Shown here: positions 20,703 to 32,992 of the stretch, piece after piece | Position numbering within the stretch: position 1 is the stretch's first letter | Layout of the letters: each line of letters opens with the position of its first letter | NCBI GenBank assembly: GCA_019614645.1 | Contig: JABWDB010000012.1 | Location: 7,812,001-7,876,000 of the forward strand | DNA length: 64,000 bases | From: Stratiolaelaps scimitus | Lineage: Eukaryota > Arthropoda > Arachnida > Mesostigmata > Laelapidae | Direction: 5' to 3' | Made by a program: the position numbers and the translations under genes | Notes under the pieces: model-generated | Seen by the model: the letters and a program-made list of their open reading frames with translations, nothing else | Told to the model about the DNA's origin: nothing | Databases searched by the model: none

Positions 20703-21062
20703 CTAAGGGACCGTTAACGGCCAAACTGAATGATTGTTCCACATTGAGCAAGCTTGTGGCCGATCGAGCGTCTTATCAGGAAATGCAGAAATAGACCAAA
20801 GGCGATAGCCAGCGACTCGCTGTGCTAAATAATACGATTTGCATAGACAACTGTTCATCACAGCGCAGAGGTTACCCCTGATCATCTCGCGGCGAATTCG
20901 CTTAAGGCTTGGCGCTACGGCTAGTGGTAGTTTAAGCAAAGCTCTCTGCAATCCTTTAAGAAAATTTTCTTTGTGACATAGAATTGTCAATCTTCGATAG
21001 TATTGTGGAATTTTATCGACACTTCGTACCACATTCACTGCAGTCTTCAGCAGTAGCGACAT
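20703..21062 (-). CDS. Open frame of 119 codons, unrecognised
   Basis: The reading starts MSLLLKTAVNVVRSVDKIPQ and contains a basic stretch LKRIRREMIRGNLCAVMNS. There is no recognisable domain. There is no clear splice or polyadenylation context. It may be coding or chance. Confidence 0.15.
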   Translation of the reverse strand: MSLLLKTAVNVVRSVDKIPQYYRRLTILCHKENFLKGLQRALLKLPLAVAPSLKRIRREMIRGNLCAVMNSCLCKSYYLAQRVAGYRLWSISAFPDKTLDRPQACSMWNNHSVWPLTVP

Positions 21063-21987
21063 GATCCGTTGAGGTAACGGCGTGCCGACTAAGATCTTTG
21101 ACAGACGCGGGACGAACCCCTTAGAACCTCTGCTATAGACAAGCGCCCTAGAAATAATTCCCCATAATCCCTAGAAATAATTCCTAACTACTGTATGTTT
21201 GAATAAATTTTGCTCGCGGACCCACCCAGCGCTTTCACAGGGCTGACCTGAGGGCTCACCCCCTCTCTGTCAAATCGTATCGATTTCGCTTGCACATCGG
21301 CTTCTGCAAAAGGAGCAATGCTCGTCGATTCGGAGGCTCTCGTCGAGTTGTGTTCTGTGTTCTGCTTGAGACGACGTGACGCGCACGACACCAACGAGAT
21401 AATGTTTCTCTCACGTCTTGCTTGCGGGCGCTCATAACATCGCCGAATGAAAAGCAGAACCAAGCCCGTACACATACACCCAGGTGACGCATTCGACGTG
21501 CACTAGAGTCATTGTGCCACCATCGTTTGCGAGTAACATAAGATCGAATTCGCCTCTGTGTGGCCACCGTCTCTCCCCCACGTCAGCAGCATCGTTTTGC
21601 TCATGCGAGGTTGTCTCCGACCGTTCGCTTCGTACTGTGCCGCCTGCGCAGTGTATAATTAGCTCTAAGCGGTGTCGAACTTCAGCTGAAACAACATCCC
21701 AGCAGTGACGTTTATCTCAACCGGTGGTGTCATATCAGGCACACCGTCCTGCCCCGGATATACACAACGCCGCCATCATCTGTTTCGTGTGGCAGTACCA
21801 CGCAATTGCAACCATTCAATATTCCGTCGGACCTCTAGTCGACAATGGGCGCTGTCTCTCCTCAGTGACTGACGCCCTCCGGACTCGAGTGTATGCGTGT
21901 ACATCTCAATGCTGGTGATATTCGGCCAACGATAAACCCTAGTTTTCAGTTGGGGGACAGCGCCGTGTGAACGGCGTATATGCTACT

Positions 21988-22515
21988 ATGTATGCGGCCT
22001 ACATCTGCGTTTGTCTTTCCGGTGTGGCGTTCCATTATACCCGAGATGGGGATACTAAGCTGCTGTTCTTACTCGTCGCGCAGCTCATGCTACAGTGGCT
22101 TGTACATGCGGATAACCATTTCAATCTGTTAGCTAAAACGGTCGTAGCGTACTCTGCCTATGTCGGCTGCTGGAACAACCTGCAATTTTCCACGATGGTC
22201 ACGAAAGCCACTGCTGCCGTGCGAGCAATCATGGGGCTGTGCGTGGTGGTATTACTGCTGCTTGACTGCTTGTGGTCTGCCGTGATGGTCATTATTGTAA
22301 TAGCGGTCTATGTAGAGACGTATCTGATAGTCATCGAGGAACGGGAAATCGCCAGGCAAAAACCTCCGAGACAATATCCCGAACGGAATCGCGTACCAAA
22401 TCGCAGACGTCATGAGACTCTACCGAAAGCCCCTCGAAGCTGCCTATGGGGCATTGTTGAAGTTCTGACCTTATGCCTCCTAGTGTGTCCCTTAGCTTTT
22501 CGTTATCGAAGATAA
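21988..22515 (+). CDS. Small multi-pass membrane protein, paralogue A
   Basis: From the ATG at 21988 the frame gives 175 residues, exactly the length of paralogue C. Hydrophobic segments include MYAAYICVCLSGVAF, LLFLLVAQLMLQWLV, a run ending VVVLLLLDCLWSAVMVIIVI, and near the end VEVLTLCLLVCPLAF. A basic stretch (RQKPPRQYPERNRVPNRRRH) lies between the last two. An acceptor TAGTTTTCAG (21938-21947) lies in frame upstream, so a 5' exon is possible. The order of segments matches paralogues B and C (LLFLLVAQLMLQ against MLAVQFVMQ and LLLFQFILQ). Family and function are unknown; this is the most diverged of the three. Confidence 0.5.
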   Translation: MYAAYICVCLSGVAFHYTRDGDTKLLFLLVAQLMLQWLVHADNHFNLLAKTVVAYSAYVGCWNNLQFSTMVTKATAAVRAIMGLCVVVLLLLDCLWSAVMVIIVIAVYVETYLIVIEEREIARQKPPRQYPERNRVPNRRRHETLPKAPRSCLWGIVEVLTLCLLVCPLAFRYRR

Positions 22516-23987
22516 CGAAACGAAGCCTACCACCGATACGGGAGAATCACTGAAGGCATAATGAAGTCGCCAGCCGAGACGACAGCCGCAGTGCGTCCTA
22601 ATCAAAGATCACACAAGAAAACCTTCGTTCTTACGACAGTTCGTGCCCGAAAGGGGTCGCGCGGTCGATATGAGTCCGAGTCGATGGTTGTCGAGGCCTG
22701 CTTCCACCACGCATCAGCAGCATGAACCCACTACCATTGTACCGCAGTCATCTCGACCACCCCATTAACCGCCACCATACCCGCCGGTATGGTTCGTGAC
22801 GAACTCGCCGACTTGTGGACTCTCTTTTGTTGCATTCCGCCGATCATTACTGGTCGATACACATCCATTAGATGAGACAAGCGAGCGAACATTCTAAGCT
22901 AGCAGGAAGTGGACCAAGGCGTGATAACTGCCCAAGGGCGGGGGGGTGCGTGCGTTGCGTGTGACAACAGCACGTGTAAGTAAGCACTAGAATGATTCGA
23001 TTTTCAGCAAGCTCTTGTTTCCTACCTTAGAGAGCGTCCTTTTAGCATGAAATCTATATTTAAATATATACTATTTGACGACATTAATCTTGATTGAATA
23101 GAGAGAGAGGGAGAGATGATGGCTTTGTGATCTCAGCTTGGATGTCCTCAGTGAATTGACATCGGTCGAACTCATCGATGCAGTTGACACCTCATCATCC
23201 GAGGGCGGTCATATAACTTAGCATTTGGCCATTCAACCCTACGTTATCTAAATATCGAACGCTCGTATGCGTACACCTTGCAGAATAGATGTATAAGTGG
23301 CCGAGTCGCCTACGCCGTGCCTAGATGAGCTAGCATGCCGCAGAGCGGGCGGAGGCGACATCCGGCAATTGATTGAGAGGTTCATAGAGGCCAAAAATAA
23401 ATTGGAGACCATTTATCTGCACACGCACCGTCGTTGACTTTTAATCAAAGAAGTTTTACTGCCTACGAGAGTGACATACACAGCACCACCCGTTGCCATT
23501 GTTGTGGGTCAACTATAGTGCTCAACTATAGCGCAAAATGCCAACAGGACACGCTTCTGTGTTCGATTTGTTAACGGTAGTATGGTCCTAAAACAAGCCC
23601 GCCGGCATCCAACGGAGATCCTCATCAAGGCCTGCTGAGGCCTAAGTTGCAAATTAAGAGAAGTATTAACAAGTGTGCCTATGACTTCCTTCTATTCAAT
23701 GTTCACTTGCTACTGCTGCATATCAGAGAGCAGAAATGAGATAAAAATTGCAGAAATAGAATATCAATGTCGTTGCAGGACTCCTTGATACTGCTTGTAC
23801 CTTGATATGATTTAATTAAGATTTGATCAACGTGCGCTCGAGAAAGGATGCATATTTGTATTGTACACACAATAATATTACATACTTATTTAATTATACA
23901 AGTGAGCAACAATTGTCTCCGCTGGACGCACATGACAGATATATACTAAATGCATGTATATATAAGGATATATATGTATATGTATGA

Positions 23988-24027
<40 letters not shown>

Positions 24028-24535
24028 ATGTATATATCCGTATTATAGTGGTATAGTTCTACGAACTCGTGTTAAAAATAAAGACATGTTCTAATGCTAA
24101 TCAGGACATATAGATGACTGGATCAGTGTAAAACTACAGTTTCGTTAATGAACCAATAAAAAAATCATCAACTAAATTTATTGTCACGTTTGCAACTCAT
24201 TGGGATTCATAGATCTGTGTCTGCGTGTGTGTGTTTGTATTCAAATGAAATATTTTGCGTGAAAATTACCGGAGTAGATCAATCGGAGCAATCGTATATT
24301 TTTTATTGTGTTTTTATTCCTTGTCGGCGAAAAATCACCTTTTTAGCTCATTAATTTTAGTCTCGATTATTAGCTGCATAACGTACACTTTCTCTGAGCA
24401 CCGACTCAATAATAATTAAGCCGTACTTTTGTTGAACACGAAACACCTTTACACCGCTAGTCCAAGCAGCAATTTCTTTTTTAAACCTAGTATATACAAC
24501 TTTAAACATACAATAATTAAAGAATTAGTTAGGCA

Positions 24536-24765
24536 CAGGGCATCAGGCCGAGGCCGTCAGTGTCCCAAAGGAGGCGATGGCACTGCCTCTCTGCCTCTGC
24601 ACAACGAGGGAGAGGCGTTGCATAAGTAAAGATCCTGCACGCTCGCCCCCGGTGGCGCGGGTCAGCCTATGGTTGGCCCCTTCGAGGAAGTTTGCGGTGA
24701 GGAGGCCGTGTCCACCTAAGGCTTCTGGTCGTTATACTTATATAACATCCAACAGGCGTTTGTAA
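24536..24765 (+). repeat. GC-rich dispersed repeat, copy 1
   Basis: It shares ordered blocks with 55854-56062 and, in reverse, with 31082-31345: a GGCCGARGCCGTCA start, a CCTCTGC block, then a GCGCGGATCAGCCTATGGT-like core and a cluster of TTCG/GAGG words. The type of element is not recognised. Confidence 0.5.
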
Positions 24766-25201
24766 CACGGTCAGGGATGCGATCGGTCAGCAGGCAATCG
24801 ATACGAAGACGCTTTCATCCAATGTGGATGAATCAAGTTCGAAGGTAACGCCGCATAAAGGGTCTGCTGCCTAAACGGCTTGAAGCATCTGTAGATAGGT
24901 CTCTGTGGACGCGAGGCGAACCCGGCCTTGGAAACCTATTGAAGGCTCGTTATGGGACACTGACATAGATATAAAATATACGATTATACAGTGTGCAATG
25001 ATTTAAATAATGGCACGGGTCGATACGTCTTACTTAACAGGTCCATGCCGTCATGGCAACTGTTCGTGGTAGGTTCTCTCAGGCTTGTTTGACGAAGATC
25101 GATTGCCTGGAGTGTTCATGCTGTAGTGTTGTTTTCTACAAATGGCTGTTTCGAGGAATATTAAACATTTGAGGATGAGCACATTTTCTCGTCTAGTTTC
25201 C

Positions 25202-25205
<4 letters not shown>

Positions 25206-25232
<27 letters not shown>
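25206..25232. repeat. (TA)n microsatellite
   Basis: A simple TA run. Confidence 0.85.
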
Positions 25233-25718
25233 GCATCCCGTGCAATGTGCTGTGTCAACTTTTTTGGCTTGTTCAGAGTCGGCGATAAACTTCCTCTGCG
25301 CGGGAAGCGGAGGGCGTTGGGCATTTTTTTAGGGAGAACTCTCTTCTCTACAGACCTATTTATCTGCGAAGAGCCAATGTATTGATTGTATGTGATTACT
25401 AAACCAATCATCGCTACTACATAGCTCCCGCTTGGGACGAAACCCCTTGACTGCAATTCGCTATAAGCTTTGGGCTCTGCATGAGATTTCCCACCGCCCG
25501 GAGCATGCCAAGGGTTTTCTCTCACAATCGTGTACTTTTGTGTAACTGTCATTCCCATCATACGCATGTTCAGTCATATGTCTTATAATTAGTATAGCTC
25601 ATTTTATCTGTTGCTTATATTCCTCTAATCACAAATGTTTGATGTGTCCGTTGTGCCTGCTGTCGAAACGTTCACATCAGCCAAACGTCGAAGGGGTCCG
25701 TACGACAGTTCGACGCAT

Positions 25719-25725
<7 letters not shown>

Positions 25726-25751
<26 letters not shown>
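25726..25751. repeat. (TA)n microsatellite
   Basis: A simple TA run between ACAACA and TGTATATTAC. Confidence 0.85.
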
Positions 25752-25757
<6 letters not shown>

Positions 25758-25876
25758 TACTAATATGTGCAATATCGCAATACAATAAAAACGAGCTGTT
25801 CCCCTATATGACAGGTCTCAGCTCTTAACCTTTTAGGTATTACTATGACGACTTATCGGGGCCACCTTTGCTTATT

Positions 25877-25878
<2 letters not shown>

Positions 25879-25912
<34 letters not shown>
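25879..25912. repeat. (TA)n microsatellite
   Basis: A simple TA run about 0.4 kb upstream of paralogue B. Confidence 0.85.
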
Positions 25913-25915
<3 letters not shown>

Positions 25916-26311
25916 TCACTTGTTTCACACACGCAGCAATCGGCACAGATAATCAGAGATTCCATGCACTCGATTTGTGCGCGCACTTGTCAGCCTGCTT
26001 CGATTTTGGTGCCAGCACCACGTCGGACGTACGTCACGTCACCAAGTCATCACGTGTCATAGTCGTCCAAGGAGCACACCGTTGTTCGCTCTGTTATCGT
26101 TGCTGATGCTGTTGCTATTGCTGAAGCAGATCCACAACAAAGGTCTCTGCCTGTCTGCCTGTGCGGTCTGCCATTTGTCTTAGTGGCAATGTCTCGTTTG
26201 GCAATTCGTTAAGTCGCGCACCGATTCGAGCAGCAGCACCAACCAGGAAGGCGTTGTTCCCATTGCGGGTCCTTTCCTTCGGCTTCGTGTTCATCCCAAT
26301 CCAATAGAGAA

Positions 26312-26893
26312 ATGGATGCCTCTGCTGCAGCTGCCTCGGCCGCCGTCACCGCCGCCACTTCAGCCGCTCGCGGTGTTGGCCTCGATCTTGATTATATCGT
26401 CTCGGTGTCGTACATCTTTATCATTGGAACGGTGATCAAGACCTTCGGTTCCGCGGACTATTTCAACCTGCCGCCTATGCTTGCCGTACAGTTCGTTATG
26501 CAGATATTCATGAGTCCGCCAGGTCCGAGTGTGCCCCTGTTGCTCGCGTCAACACTGATGTACGTTGCCAGTGTCCAACAGCTCAGACGCTACTCAGACG
26601 CGCCGGTCGAGACCATCCTCTGTATAGCCATGCTGCTCACGTCCGCCTGGCTACTGCTCATTGGCTCGTACATGTGGGCGTTAGCCTCGGTCGTGGTCTT
26701 CACGCCATGTGTTGCGTGCTACATGTACAATGGACAACGCCTAACGGACAATGTCTGGCTGATTGTGTGCCTGACGGTGATGACAACGCCGGCGTTAGTG
26801 CTCATCTTCGTCCTCTCCAACAGATACAAGAAGGAAGGCGCCTACGAACAGCTGGTGGCAAGCGAACCGGATTTGTTTGCGAAGAAGAAATAA
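26312..26893 (+). CDS. Small multi-pass membrane protein, paralogue B
   Basis: An intronless frame of 193 residues starts at an AAATGGATG context. An alanine-rich N-terminus (MDASAAAASAAVTAATSAAR) precedes about five hydrophobic segments, around residues 28-45, 54-70, 74-90, 100-118, 121-140 and 148-169 (one of these may be a loop). It ends in a charged cytosol-like tail with KKK. The segment PVETILCIAMLLTSAWLLLI matches PLETILCVTMFLGTAWLFLL of paralogue C almost residue for residue. I do not recognise the family. Confidence 0.7.
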   Translation: MDASAAAASAAVTAATSAARGVGLDLDYIVSVSYIFIIGTVIKTFGSADYFNLPPMLAVQFVMQIFMSPPGPSVPLLLASTLMYVASVQQLRRYSDAPVETILCIAMLLTSAWLLLIGSYMWALASVVVFTPCVACYMYNGQRLTDNVWLIVCLTVMTTPALVLIFVLSNRYKKEGAYEQLVASEPDLFAKKK

Positions 26894-27558
26894 GCCGCAT
26901 GTTTCGAGGGGCGACGTATGCTGACTTTGTGAACTTTGTGAAAACCCACCTAACGACTCAGCGGCGAGATCGAAATCGACGAAGTCGCACCGTGAATTGC
27001 AGCGACAGCTTCGAACGAGCTGCTAATTAATGATGGTGACAATGATGACGCATTATCAGCAGAGAGAGAGAGTTTCACTCGGCGAGAAAAACTTTTCGAC
27101 GAATATAAATCTATAGATGATCGAATCTATAATCGTAACTGATAATACATATACAATATGAGCTGTTGATACACACACACCCATCTCGATACTGGACGAC
27201 GAGCAGGGTCCGTTCATCGAAGGGTGCTATCAATGGCATAGTCATGACAAATATTTACTTATGTATACAAATTCTAATCGACTAGGGAAGCCTGAAATAT
27301 AATATGATGCATCATTGTCAAATGCCTCAAACGCTTCGGCTGGGATGACGACTTTTAAATTCATGGTTATTTGAGCTTAGGACACGTCATTAGTTGTGTA
27401 GCGCAGGCTGGCGAGCTTTGCTAGAAGCGAGAGAACGTGTAACTTGGGATGTGCAATCCTGCCTTAGATGTGCTAATCTAGTGAATAAGACAATTTATCT
27501 TATGACCACGATACGCGAATTTGTCAAATGTTCCGTGTTATCGATGCTTTGCGCATTA

Positions 27559-27594
<36 letters not shown>

Positions 27595-29029
27595 ATATCG
27601 CAATACGATAAAAATGAGCTTCCATTATAAAAATCTACTTCAATCTTGTAGCAAATCGTATTTTCTAAAAAAACAGAGAAGCAGACAGACTGAAGATTGT
27701 GTGGCAATCACGCCAATTCCTTTTAACTATTTTTTATAGCAAAAGCATCACTCCTAAATCGAAGTTGTAGCATAGTGCTGCATTCAGCAAACATTGTACA
27801 TCGACGCCAGCTGATTAAAAATGATAAATAAACAATACATGTAACTCTGAACTGCTGCGTCTACCTCTGTTCTCGTTTCGCTCGTCTGGGTTACTCGAAA
27901 GCACGGTCTACTGTTTAAATATCGGCCTAGGCTACGCTATTGGTAGGAATAACATCTGCCCTATAGGGTTTTGTCTATGAGGATTCTAATAGCCTGCTGG
28001 TCAATGAGCGCAACTGGCAACCGTGCTGATAACGTACTGCTGCTGCGAGAATGTCTAAGGAGAAGGTTCAAGGTCAGCTGGTGAGTCATGTTTTAGGGGC
28101 ATAGAGATATATTGGTATAGAGACGAATGTATCATTATATTATAAACATGTATACAACTTCAAACATATAATAATTAGAGTACTGGAATGGATGAATCGT
28201 AAACGTAATGAAACGATTTGGACTGCATTCGAATGCATTTTTCCTGTAATATGTTCCATGAGTGCTATCGCTGGACAGCCTCGTGGGACGTCTTCTAGTC
28301 GTGGTGGCCCCGTAGAAATTTGGATCAACGACTCCTCCCTGTTTCTTTGTTTTATACCCAGCGAATGCCGCATATCAGCGCGTGTCTACGACCCAATTAT
28401 CCATTCATCGTTTATAATCACTCGAATACTTCGTTTTTTTAGAGGAGGAAATCTTCTTCAAACACACGGTCACCACCAGAGACATTTCCAATCTCCATGA
28501 AAGTGGGCCCCGATCCAGTGCAGTTGGGTTGACGTGGATGACAAAACGACTCGACTGCTTGACACAATCGAACTGGACACATGGCCGTCAGCTGCTGCTT
28601 CTGCTGTTTACTGAGAGCTTTTTCAACGCGGCCGGTTCCGCCGTCGTTACAGTGTACTGCTGACATGTGCGGCGTTCACGAACCTGCTGCACGTTCGTCC
28701 GGCTTCGTGCGACCAACGTGCACAGTTGTATTCGTCAGCAGGTTCCGTATGTGAAATCGTCCTTCGTCTCGCGAAGGGAAGAAGGAGGAGGCGGCACCAT
28801 TTGGCACAAATTTCACCCTGGATGACGTCGCCGGCCTTGTTTCGGTCACTATCGACGATTTATAGCCATAGCGGACGACAATCAGTATCGCCAGTCCAGG
28901 CAGTGACAGTTCTCATCGCGCGATTCGCTGTCAGACCCGTCGCGCAATCAGTTGCACTAACTGATCAGTTGGGGGCATCTGATTTCATCTGTACCAATTG
29001 TCTTGTTCATCCAATTTCCAAACATCACC
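26894..29029. other. Intergenic stretch between paralogues B and C
   Basis: There is no supported gene. AATAAA near 27825 is a possible polyadenylation site for paralogue B, 0.9 kb after its stop. A (TA)n run lies at 27561-27591. Confidence 0.35.
27561..27591. repeat. (TA)n microsatellite
   Basis: A TA run followed by TGCAATATCGCAATACGATA. Nearly the same words (TGTGCAATATCGCAATACAA) follow the run at 25.75 kb, so the two arrays share a flank. Confidence 0.85.
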
Positions 29030-29557
29030 ATGGAGTTCACGATGGACAAGTTCGAGGTGACTCTGGATTATGCCGTCTGCGTTCTCCTCATTGGGATCGT
29101 GTTCATGGTCTCCCAAATGGGTGACTACCGATATCGCCTTCTCGTCCCTCTGCTACTGTTTCAGTTTATCCTGCAAGTGATGTTCTTGAATGGCCCTCAT
29201 GCTGGCATGATGTTCTCGACCAAGCTGGCCTATGTGAGCGTCCTAATGTTTCGATACATCTACAACCACTCGCCGCTCGAGACCATCCTGTGCGTGACAA
29301 TGTTCCTCGGTACGGCGTGGCTCTTCCTCTTAGGCAAAGACCTGTACGCCTGCGTCCTGCTCGTCCTCGCGACGCAGTGCCTGCTGACGTATGTCGTTCA
29401 CGGCGCCAGTCTCAAGCAGCACTTCGGCAAGGTCGCGATCCATGTCGCCCTATCGCTTCCTCTGCTATTGATTATCTACACAATCTCACAGGTGCACTGG
29501 ACCCGCATGATAAAGGGTTTCGGCATCAAGATCGAACACGAGAATGACTACCTTTAA
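29030..29557 (+). CDS. Small multi-pass membrane protein, paralogue C
   Basis: It starts at the ATG in ATCACCATGGAG, a strong initiation context, and encodes 175 residues in one exon. It begins MEFTMDKFEVTLDYAVCVLL and has hydrophobic segments at about 10-27, 35-52, 62-76, 83-101, 104-122 and 130-150. It ends in a charged tail (KIEHENDYL). Length, segment order and the P-L/V-ETILC motif tie it to A and B. Transcription is probably separate for each gene, given multi-kilobase spacings. Confidence 0.7.
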   Translation: MEFTMDKFEVTLDYAVCVLLIGIVFMVSQMGDYRYRLLVPLLLFQFILQVMFLNGPHAGMMFSTKLAYVSVLMFRYIYNHSPLETILCVTMFLGTAWLFLLGKDLYACVLLVLATQCLLTYVVHGASLKQHFGKVAIHVALSLPLLLIIYTISQVHWTRMIKGFGIKIEHENDYL

Positions 29558-29619
29558 TGTGTCGACGGACACCAGTCGATCGGGTCAACATGCTTCGTCA
29601 TCGTTAGTCCACGTTCGAC

Positions 29620-29625
29620 AATAAA
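29620..29625 (+). terminator. Polyadenylation signal for paralogue C
   Basis: AATAAA lies 63 bases after the stop codon of paralogue C, a usual distance for a short 3' untranslated region. Confidence 0.5.
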
Positions 29626-30166
29626 CAGCTCCAACTCTCGTAGAACAAGCAGGAGAGTGAGAATGGTATCGACGAACAGACAGAGAGATAGAGGATACCC
29701 GAGCGAAAAACATCACAAACCCACCACAGTGCAGAGCGAACCGTAGAGAGGAACAGAAACGAAGCCGGGTACAAGCTTCGTTCGATCTCGACCGGTCAAG
29801 TCGGAGGGAACAATGCACCCGCATCAGTGAGGCTGATCGAGTGAAGATAAGCACCAGGCTGACGGCGTCGGTAGGGTAAACGTGAATGCCGGCGACGAAG
29901 GTCACTTCGCCCGTTAATAATAGCGAACAGCAAACAACGACCGTGGAAGGCAAGGCAACTAACGAGATGCCCTCCTATTCTACCATCCGTATTACGCAAT
30001 TATCAATTAGCACCTCGTGTACTCAACGAAACGGCATCTTGGTGAACTAGGCCATGTGGACTGGTGTCACCACGGGTGGCAGCCAGCCACAAATATTGAT
30101 TGTTTCGGATTAAATGTTACTCGGAGTAGTTGAGCACAGCTGGTGAAATACATTATATCTCGTATA

Positions 30167-30203
30167 CATATATATATAGATATATATATATATATATATA
30201 TAT
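30167..30203. repeat. (TA)n microsatellite
   Basis: A TA run with one GA interruption. Confidence 0.8.
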
Positions 30204-31081
30204 GACATAACATGCGAAGCGTAAAACGACACGAGGCTTTGTTTGAGCAAAGACGACTTTTTGACGATCACAGGGGTGTTGTGCCATTTTATGCAGCGCC
30301 ATTTGCAGGACGCCCCTCCCCTCCCCTTCTCCATAATTGATATAAAATTTAAACTCCCTAATTTCAGAAATACCGCGTCGCGGTGACACATCATATGTAA
30401 TCATTTATATATATATATATCATAACTATATAACATACACAATGTTTACGGTTTTATCATTGTTTATTAATGATTTATTTGTGAAAGGTCACGGTGTAAC
30501 AGAATTAGGTGTCCGTGACAAGAACAAATTCTTGTTGTGAAAAAACACATCTTCGTTGCGTTTATAACTTCAGTCCTAAGGGCAAACTTGAACAATCCTG
30601 CAACCTTGTATGCAGGCTGTTCAAATAATCACAACTAAACAAGCTAGTAAATACACTCGTAAATAAAGTATTCAATACCACTTGAACTGTGTTTAAAACA
30701 CCATTCGCAAAATCTCGTCGTTGTAGGTACCCGGCACTCGAGCTGAGTGAAATGAATAGTTAATTAGTAGCTGATTAATTAAAATGAAATTCGCTGACGG
30801 TTAGTGAACTCGATAGTCGACTTAACACGTGGAAATGTTCAGATGCCTTCTAAGGGTTATTTGTTCGACTTCTTTGATGGTGAGAAGAGGTGAGGTCCGG
30901 GTTTCTCTCAATCCAAATGAAATATAATAGTTTATTTGTCAGAAGACGCTTGATTACGATTAGATGCGAGTAGATTCACATTGCGATATAGTAACTATCC
31001 AATTGATTTTGATACAGAATAGAAAATTAGTGAATTATGCAATAAAATTATCCAATTGATCTCAGCTAGGTACTACCTACG

Positions 31082-31345
31082 TACAGGCTACCCTTCCGGT
31101 CCGCTTCGGTGGCCTTGTCAGAGTACACCGCTTGGCTAACGTTTGCTACACAGCCTCGCTCACTTCGCCGCTTCCCGTGAGGCTGCCCTTGACCAGACGG
31201 GCGTCCGCGCCCGGGTCCCTACCATAGGCTGATCCGCGCCACCGGGAACAAACGCGTAGGATCTTTCCTTCTACAACGCCTGTCCTTCGCTGTGCAGAGA
31301 GGCAATGCCATCGCCTTCCTCGGGACAAGGAAATGAAGGGAACGG
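31082..31345 (-). repeat. GC-rich dispersed repeat, copy 2 (inverted)
   Basis: Read on the - strand it carries the blocks GCGAAGGACAGGCGTTGTA and GCGCGGATCAGCCTATGGT in the same order as the + strand copies. Copies are diverged, and I see no terminal repeats or target duplication. Confidence 0.5.
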
Positions 31346-32797
31346 GAAATATCAAAGACCTCCTGTGCTTTCGTTTAAATAAACACATTATGCCTAACCT
31401 CAGGTTGTCGAAAGAACCTGGGCTATATGGCGCTTATGGCTAGATCGAGGTCAATGGAAGAACCGCTCCGGGACCGATCGGATATGTGAGCTAGAGAAGA
31501 AACAGAACCCAAAACAGATAACCAAAATAGAAATCCGTGTTTTCGCTAGAATTGAAATTCAATTGAATTCTTTTGAGATAGTTTTTTTGCTCAACCCATT
31601 CGCCCCTTCTATGATTTCTGAATAAATGAATATTCCAACCAATACGGGAAGTGCAGAATGTATCGCAATAATGAAACTAATATTGCGGGGTGACATTTGG
31701 CCATAGATTCCCCAAAGTGCTCCAGCCATCTTACGTGTCTCATGAACGGTGAGGCCAGGACATTTTGCCGACGCCGTTCACGACAGCATTATCCCATACA
31801 AATAATGTTTTTCATTCTGTTGGTTTGTCAAACCAATCGTTTCGAGATATCTCTCATATATGTACAAGTTGTTCTGTTTCTTTTTATGTAACACATTCGT
31901 GTCGCAGAAAGCAGCTATCTGGACGACTATTCTCCGTTTCAAACCACGGATCTCTGACTTAGCGGACCTTACCGCACTGCAGAACGAAGTGTTGCATTAT
32001 TTTATAGGATCTAACGAGTAAATATTCCTAGTAACAACTAACACGCAAAAGCATGAATGAGTAGAAAGGTCTATCGGACGCCCATCAGTTGGCGACATCG
32101 GCTGGTTGCGACGCCGGCATTGCCCGACATGTGGGGAGGAGGCTCGACCAAGAAGCTAATTCGCAAACAAGAGGGGCTATAGCTTCTGGTAGAGATCCAG
32201 CAAGATATAGGGTAAGTGCTAGCGGAACAATGTATCGAAGGGTGGTGGCGGGAAATAAGAGAAGATCCAGGTTAAAGGTCGCCATTTCGCATGAAGACAC
32301 CTTGGAACACCTATATCGCTCGATACCAGTCGAATATTCGTGAAACACACGTTGGTCTAATCAACGCGAATTGCCCAAAGCTGCGTTGCATCTTGCGTAG
32401 TAATTGTTCCAAGTTTTGATGATCAAGAAAAAGAGCAAAATATTTTATACAGATACAGTACGTTTTATTCAAGGGAATACGTCACGTCGAGGTGATTCGG
32501 ATATTGGGAAACGGTACAGGACTCAAATGACTGTCCGCGTTGATTAATATATTCGTTTCAGACACAGTATTCGTGTGCAAGTACCGATTGCACATACCTT
32601 GTGGGTTTCAACCACGTAACGCACAACGAATTTCACACATTATTGTCATTGTTAGTTATTCGAATTGAGTGGTCATTCACTAAGAACGTCCTTAGTGAAT
32701 ACTTCTCAATTCTTCTTAGTGGTTCTTAGTCAATGATCTCAATTCATCACATTCTTATCTTTGTACAAATATCCTTCACGAGACCGCAGCATTCCAC

Positions 32798-32818
32798 GTG
32801 GCAGGGCCGATAGGTATC
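32798..32818 (-). CDS. Candidate microexon of copy 1
   Basis: On the - strand, AG precedes GATACC and the 21-base exon ends CCAC before GTGGAA. Joined in phase 2 to the upstream exon it would add IPIGPAT. Position and flanking splice signals are shared with copies 2 and 3. Confidence 0.3.
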
Positions 32819-32992
32819 CTGCATTTTGACGAAACTACCACACCGTCTGTATGGGTTAGCTAACCTCCAATTTATTATCTGTGTGCACTTCTGTGAAGAT
32901 GATTTCGCGTAGGTATACAACCGGGTGATCGGGCCGTGTGTGACGGCTGGAAACGCATCGGTACCTAGAGGCGTTTCGCGTTGCCGAGTTCA

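Larger units (their letters stand above)
22516..26311. other. Long intergenic stretch
   Basis: There is no supported gene here. It contains candidate AATAAA signals for paralogue A (near 23396 and 24076), AT-rich DNA, several (TA)n arrays and copy 1 of a GC-rich dispersed repeat at about 24536-24765. Confidence 0.4.
29626..32797. other. Intergenic stretch
   Basis: No supported gene. It contains two (TA)n arrays and an inverted copy of the GC-rich dispersed repeat (31082-31345). Confidence 0.35.
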
